Shown here piece by piece: positions 55,147 to 56,513 of a DNA stretch of 56,513 nucleotides (positions are counted from its first letter, which is position 1; every line of letters starts with the position of its first letter). The notes beneath the pieces are model-generated. The model was not told where the DNA came from. It worked only from the letters and a program-made list of their open reading frames with translations, and made no database searches. Position numbers and translations under genes: made by a program. The stretch is from Laspinema palackyanum D2c (GTDB lineage: Bacteria; Cyanobacteriota; Cyanobacteriia; Cyanobacteriales; Laspinemataceae): the NCBI RefSeq assembly GCF_025370875.1, contig NZ_JAMXFD010000009.1, positions 148,731-205,243 on the forward strand, in the 5' to 3' direction.

Positions 55147-56376
55147 TTAATCTAAAGCAACTTGCAATAAAGGACGCTGAGGATGGGTAAAAGGGGCCGA
55201 AAAACGCCGAGAGAGCGCTTTTTTCTGCGTGGCTAGATAGCGAGGAATCGAAGTTGCTGCCATAATAGACATTTCACGGTTACTTTTCCAGGCATAGTCC
55301 ACTTTTTCGAGATAGAATTGATAGGATGCCCTTGCCTCTTGATGGGTTTGATAGCTGCGATGGAGTCCTTCAGTTTCCTTGGTAAAGCACTCTTGCATCA
55401 TCTGTTTGGCATCCGGGTCACTCATGGCAAAGACGGGCGATCGCAACAGTTCATAAATCGCCGAATAGAGGGCCGGGTCGTACCAAAATATCCCATTAAT
55501 CGCTACGGAAAAATTAGCGTGGTCTTTCTGGCATCCGCGCAATCCCAGGTTGGCGACAAACGCCTCAAATGGGGTGGGCTTTTTCAAACAGTTAACTACT
55601 TCATGGGATAGCAGGGTTGAACTATTAAAATGAAAGCTCTCATCTAAAAAATGATAATAAGAGATTTTAGCCGGGATTGGAGCATTTTCTTGGTCTGGGT
55701 GATGTTGGTAATATTGGCTTAACTTATGCTGGACCAATTTTCCGTTTAAGGTTCGCAGTCCGCGCACGGTAAAGTATTGACAAGCTAGAAATGTATTCCC
55801 GGAAGAGAGCATTCCAAAGTAGCGGAGTTGGAGTTGTTTCCACCAGGTTTTTAAAGCATTGGTATCGGCGTGAACCATTGTTTCGGTGTAGGGTCCGCGC
55901 ATGGGGTAAGTGAAGATGCGTTTGCCAAATAATGCTGCTTCTACTTGTTCTGAAATGGTTTTAAAGGCATTAATATGTGCCCGTTCTTGGGCGGATTCTA
56001 AATCTAGCATATCGCAGACTAAGCGAAAGTCTTCCTGAGCATATAATCCAGCGGCGCTGGTTTGATTAAACAGGATTGTAGCAATTTCTGCGGAGATGAT
56101 TTGGGAGTAGTAAGCGACCCAGTAGAGGTGATTGAGGATAAGCTTTTGGGTGGGGGTGGATTGGTCCCAGAGGGGGGTTCCGTAGAGGAGGGAAAATTCT
56201 TCGGGGTTCCAGTATTCTTGTTGGCAATTGGGATAGGAGAATTTGCCGGCGGCTTGGTCGATGGATGCGGTTTGGTCTTGTTGTTGATTGCGGTGGTAGT
56301 TGAGTTGGAGTTTTCGGTAGATTTTTTCGTGTTCTAGGAGGGTGTTGGGTTTGGGTTCGTTGAAAATGTTGTTCAT
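55147..56376 (-). CDS. AurF/CmlI-like diiron oxygenase
   Basis: 409 residues, soluble, no close family named with certainty. Ligand spacing fits AurF-type N-oxygenases: Glu97 (SAEIAT), Glu131-x2-His134 (ERAH), then His242-x3-Glu246-x2-His249 (HFLDESFH), the same H-x3-E-x2-H as in AurF/CmlI. The third bridging Glu of AurF is not obvious; Gln200 or Glu165 are the nearest candidates. AurF and CmlI oxidise arylamines to nitro groups, and other relatives oxidise different amines or carbons. It is the first gene of the visible cluster, transcribed leftward. The gene could begin an operon whose upstream part lies beyond the window. Confidence 0.75.
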   Translation of the reverse strand: MNNIFNEPKPNTLLEHEKIYRKLQLNYHRNQQQDQTASIDQAAGKFSYPNCQQEYWNPEEFSLLYGTPLWDQSTPTQKLILNHLYWVAYYSQIISAEIATILFNQTSAAGLYAQEDFRLVCDMLDLESAQERAHINAFKTISEQVEAALFGKRIFTYPMRGPYTETMVHADTNALKTWWKQLQLRYFGMLSSGNTFLACQYFTVRGLRTLNGKLVQHKLSQYYQHHPDQENAPIPAKISYYHFLDESFHFNSSTLLSHEVVNCLKKPTPFEAFVANLGLRGCQKDHANFSVAINGIFWYDPALYSAIYELLRSPVFAMSDPDAKQMMQECFTKETEGLHRSYQTHQEARASYQFYLEKVDYAWKSNREMSIMAATSIPRYLATQKKALSRRFSAPFTHPQRPLLQVALD

Positions 56377-56403
56377 AATTTGGATGAATGGGGGATGGGG
56401 GAG

Positions 56404-56513
56404 AACGACTGAAGTCGTTACTACGAACTAAGATAAGAGAACGACTGAAGTCGTTACTACGAACTAAGATAAGAGAACGACTGAAGTCGTTACTACGAAC
56501 TAAGATAAGAGAA
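56404..56513. repeat. 36-bp palindromic tandem array at the window edge
   Basis: Units with AACGACTGAAGTCGTT begin at 56404, 56440 and 56476, period 36, continuing past the end. The same palindrome is used in the 34-bp array at 35703-35860 and in the ends of family 2 elements. Confidence 0.9.

Noticed and set aside
56404-56513. CRISPR array at the right edge
   Set aside because: Same reason: fixed 36-base period with repeated inter-palindrome sequence.

Overview
The window is chromosomal DNA from a cyanobacterium, most likely a filamentous Oscillatoriales-type organism. The evidence is psbX followed by ycf66, an acyl-ACP synthetase of the cyanobacterial Aas type, DUF3386 and YlqD proteins, very frequent GCGATCGC (HIP1) octamers inside genes, and intergenic spaces full of short palindromic repeats. 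The genus is an inference and was not determined.

Layout. 1-5.8 kb, mostly plus strand: a DUF805 protein, tRNA-Leu(GAG), accC, a YggT protein, psbX-ycf66 and two tandem TolB-like lipoproteins. 5.8-12 kb, minus strand: a TPR-CHAT caspase-like protein translationally coupled to a small unknown protein, then a protein with CorA-like topology and another unknown. 12-12.8 kb: a tandem array of about 222 bp units that carries copies of the 3' end of the neighbouring GH31 gene. 12.8-21 kb: a GH31 glucosidase, two paralogous two-module exported proteins, a DUF2993 protein and a GH57 amylase. 21-27 kb: a small Nfu scaffold protein, DUF3386, two paralogous GAF histidine kinases and an orphan ribbon-helix-helix protein. 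27-32 kb: lepA, then UDP-glucuronate decarboxylase and UDP-glucose dehydrogenase. 32-46.6 kb: chrA, a pentapeptide/HhH membrane protein, a quinone oxidoreductase, a ROK glucokinase, pdhC, ylqD, aas, an aspartic-protease-like protein, a GH13-CBM20 amylase and an isolated nusA. 46.9-49.3 kb: a CAP-RTX protein. 49.4-56.4 kb: seven consecutive minus-strand genes that look like an uncharacterised oxidative lipid or N-oxygenation pathway.

How genes work together. GH31, GH57, GH13-CBM20 and the ROK kinase point to glycogen/maltodextrin turnover feeding glucose-6-phosphate. The ugd and uxs genes together make UDP-xylose from UDP-glucose for cell-surface polysaccharide. PdhC, AccC and Aas belong to acetyl-CoA and fatty-acid metabolism, but each lies apart from its usual partner subunits.

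The most promising candidate for an undescribed system is the right-edge cluster (49400-56376). It has an AurF/CmlI-like diiron oxygenase, two Rieske non-heme-iron oxygenases, a [2Fe-2S] ferredoxin, a fatty-acid hydroxylase/sterol desaturase, a left-handed beta-helix transferase and a GH3 acyl-amido synthetase. It may continue past the right edge. The second candidate is the CHAT protease with its coupled small partner. The window also holds at least seven families of short repeats or MITE-like elements, with no transposase and no CRISPR array.
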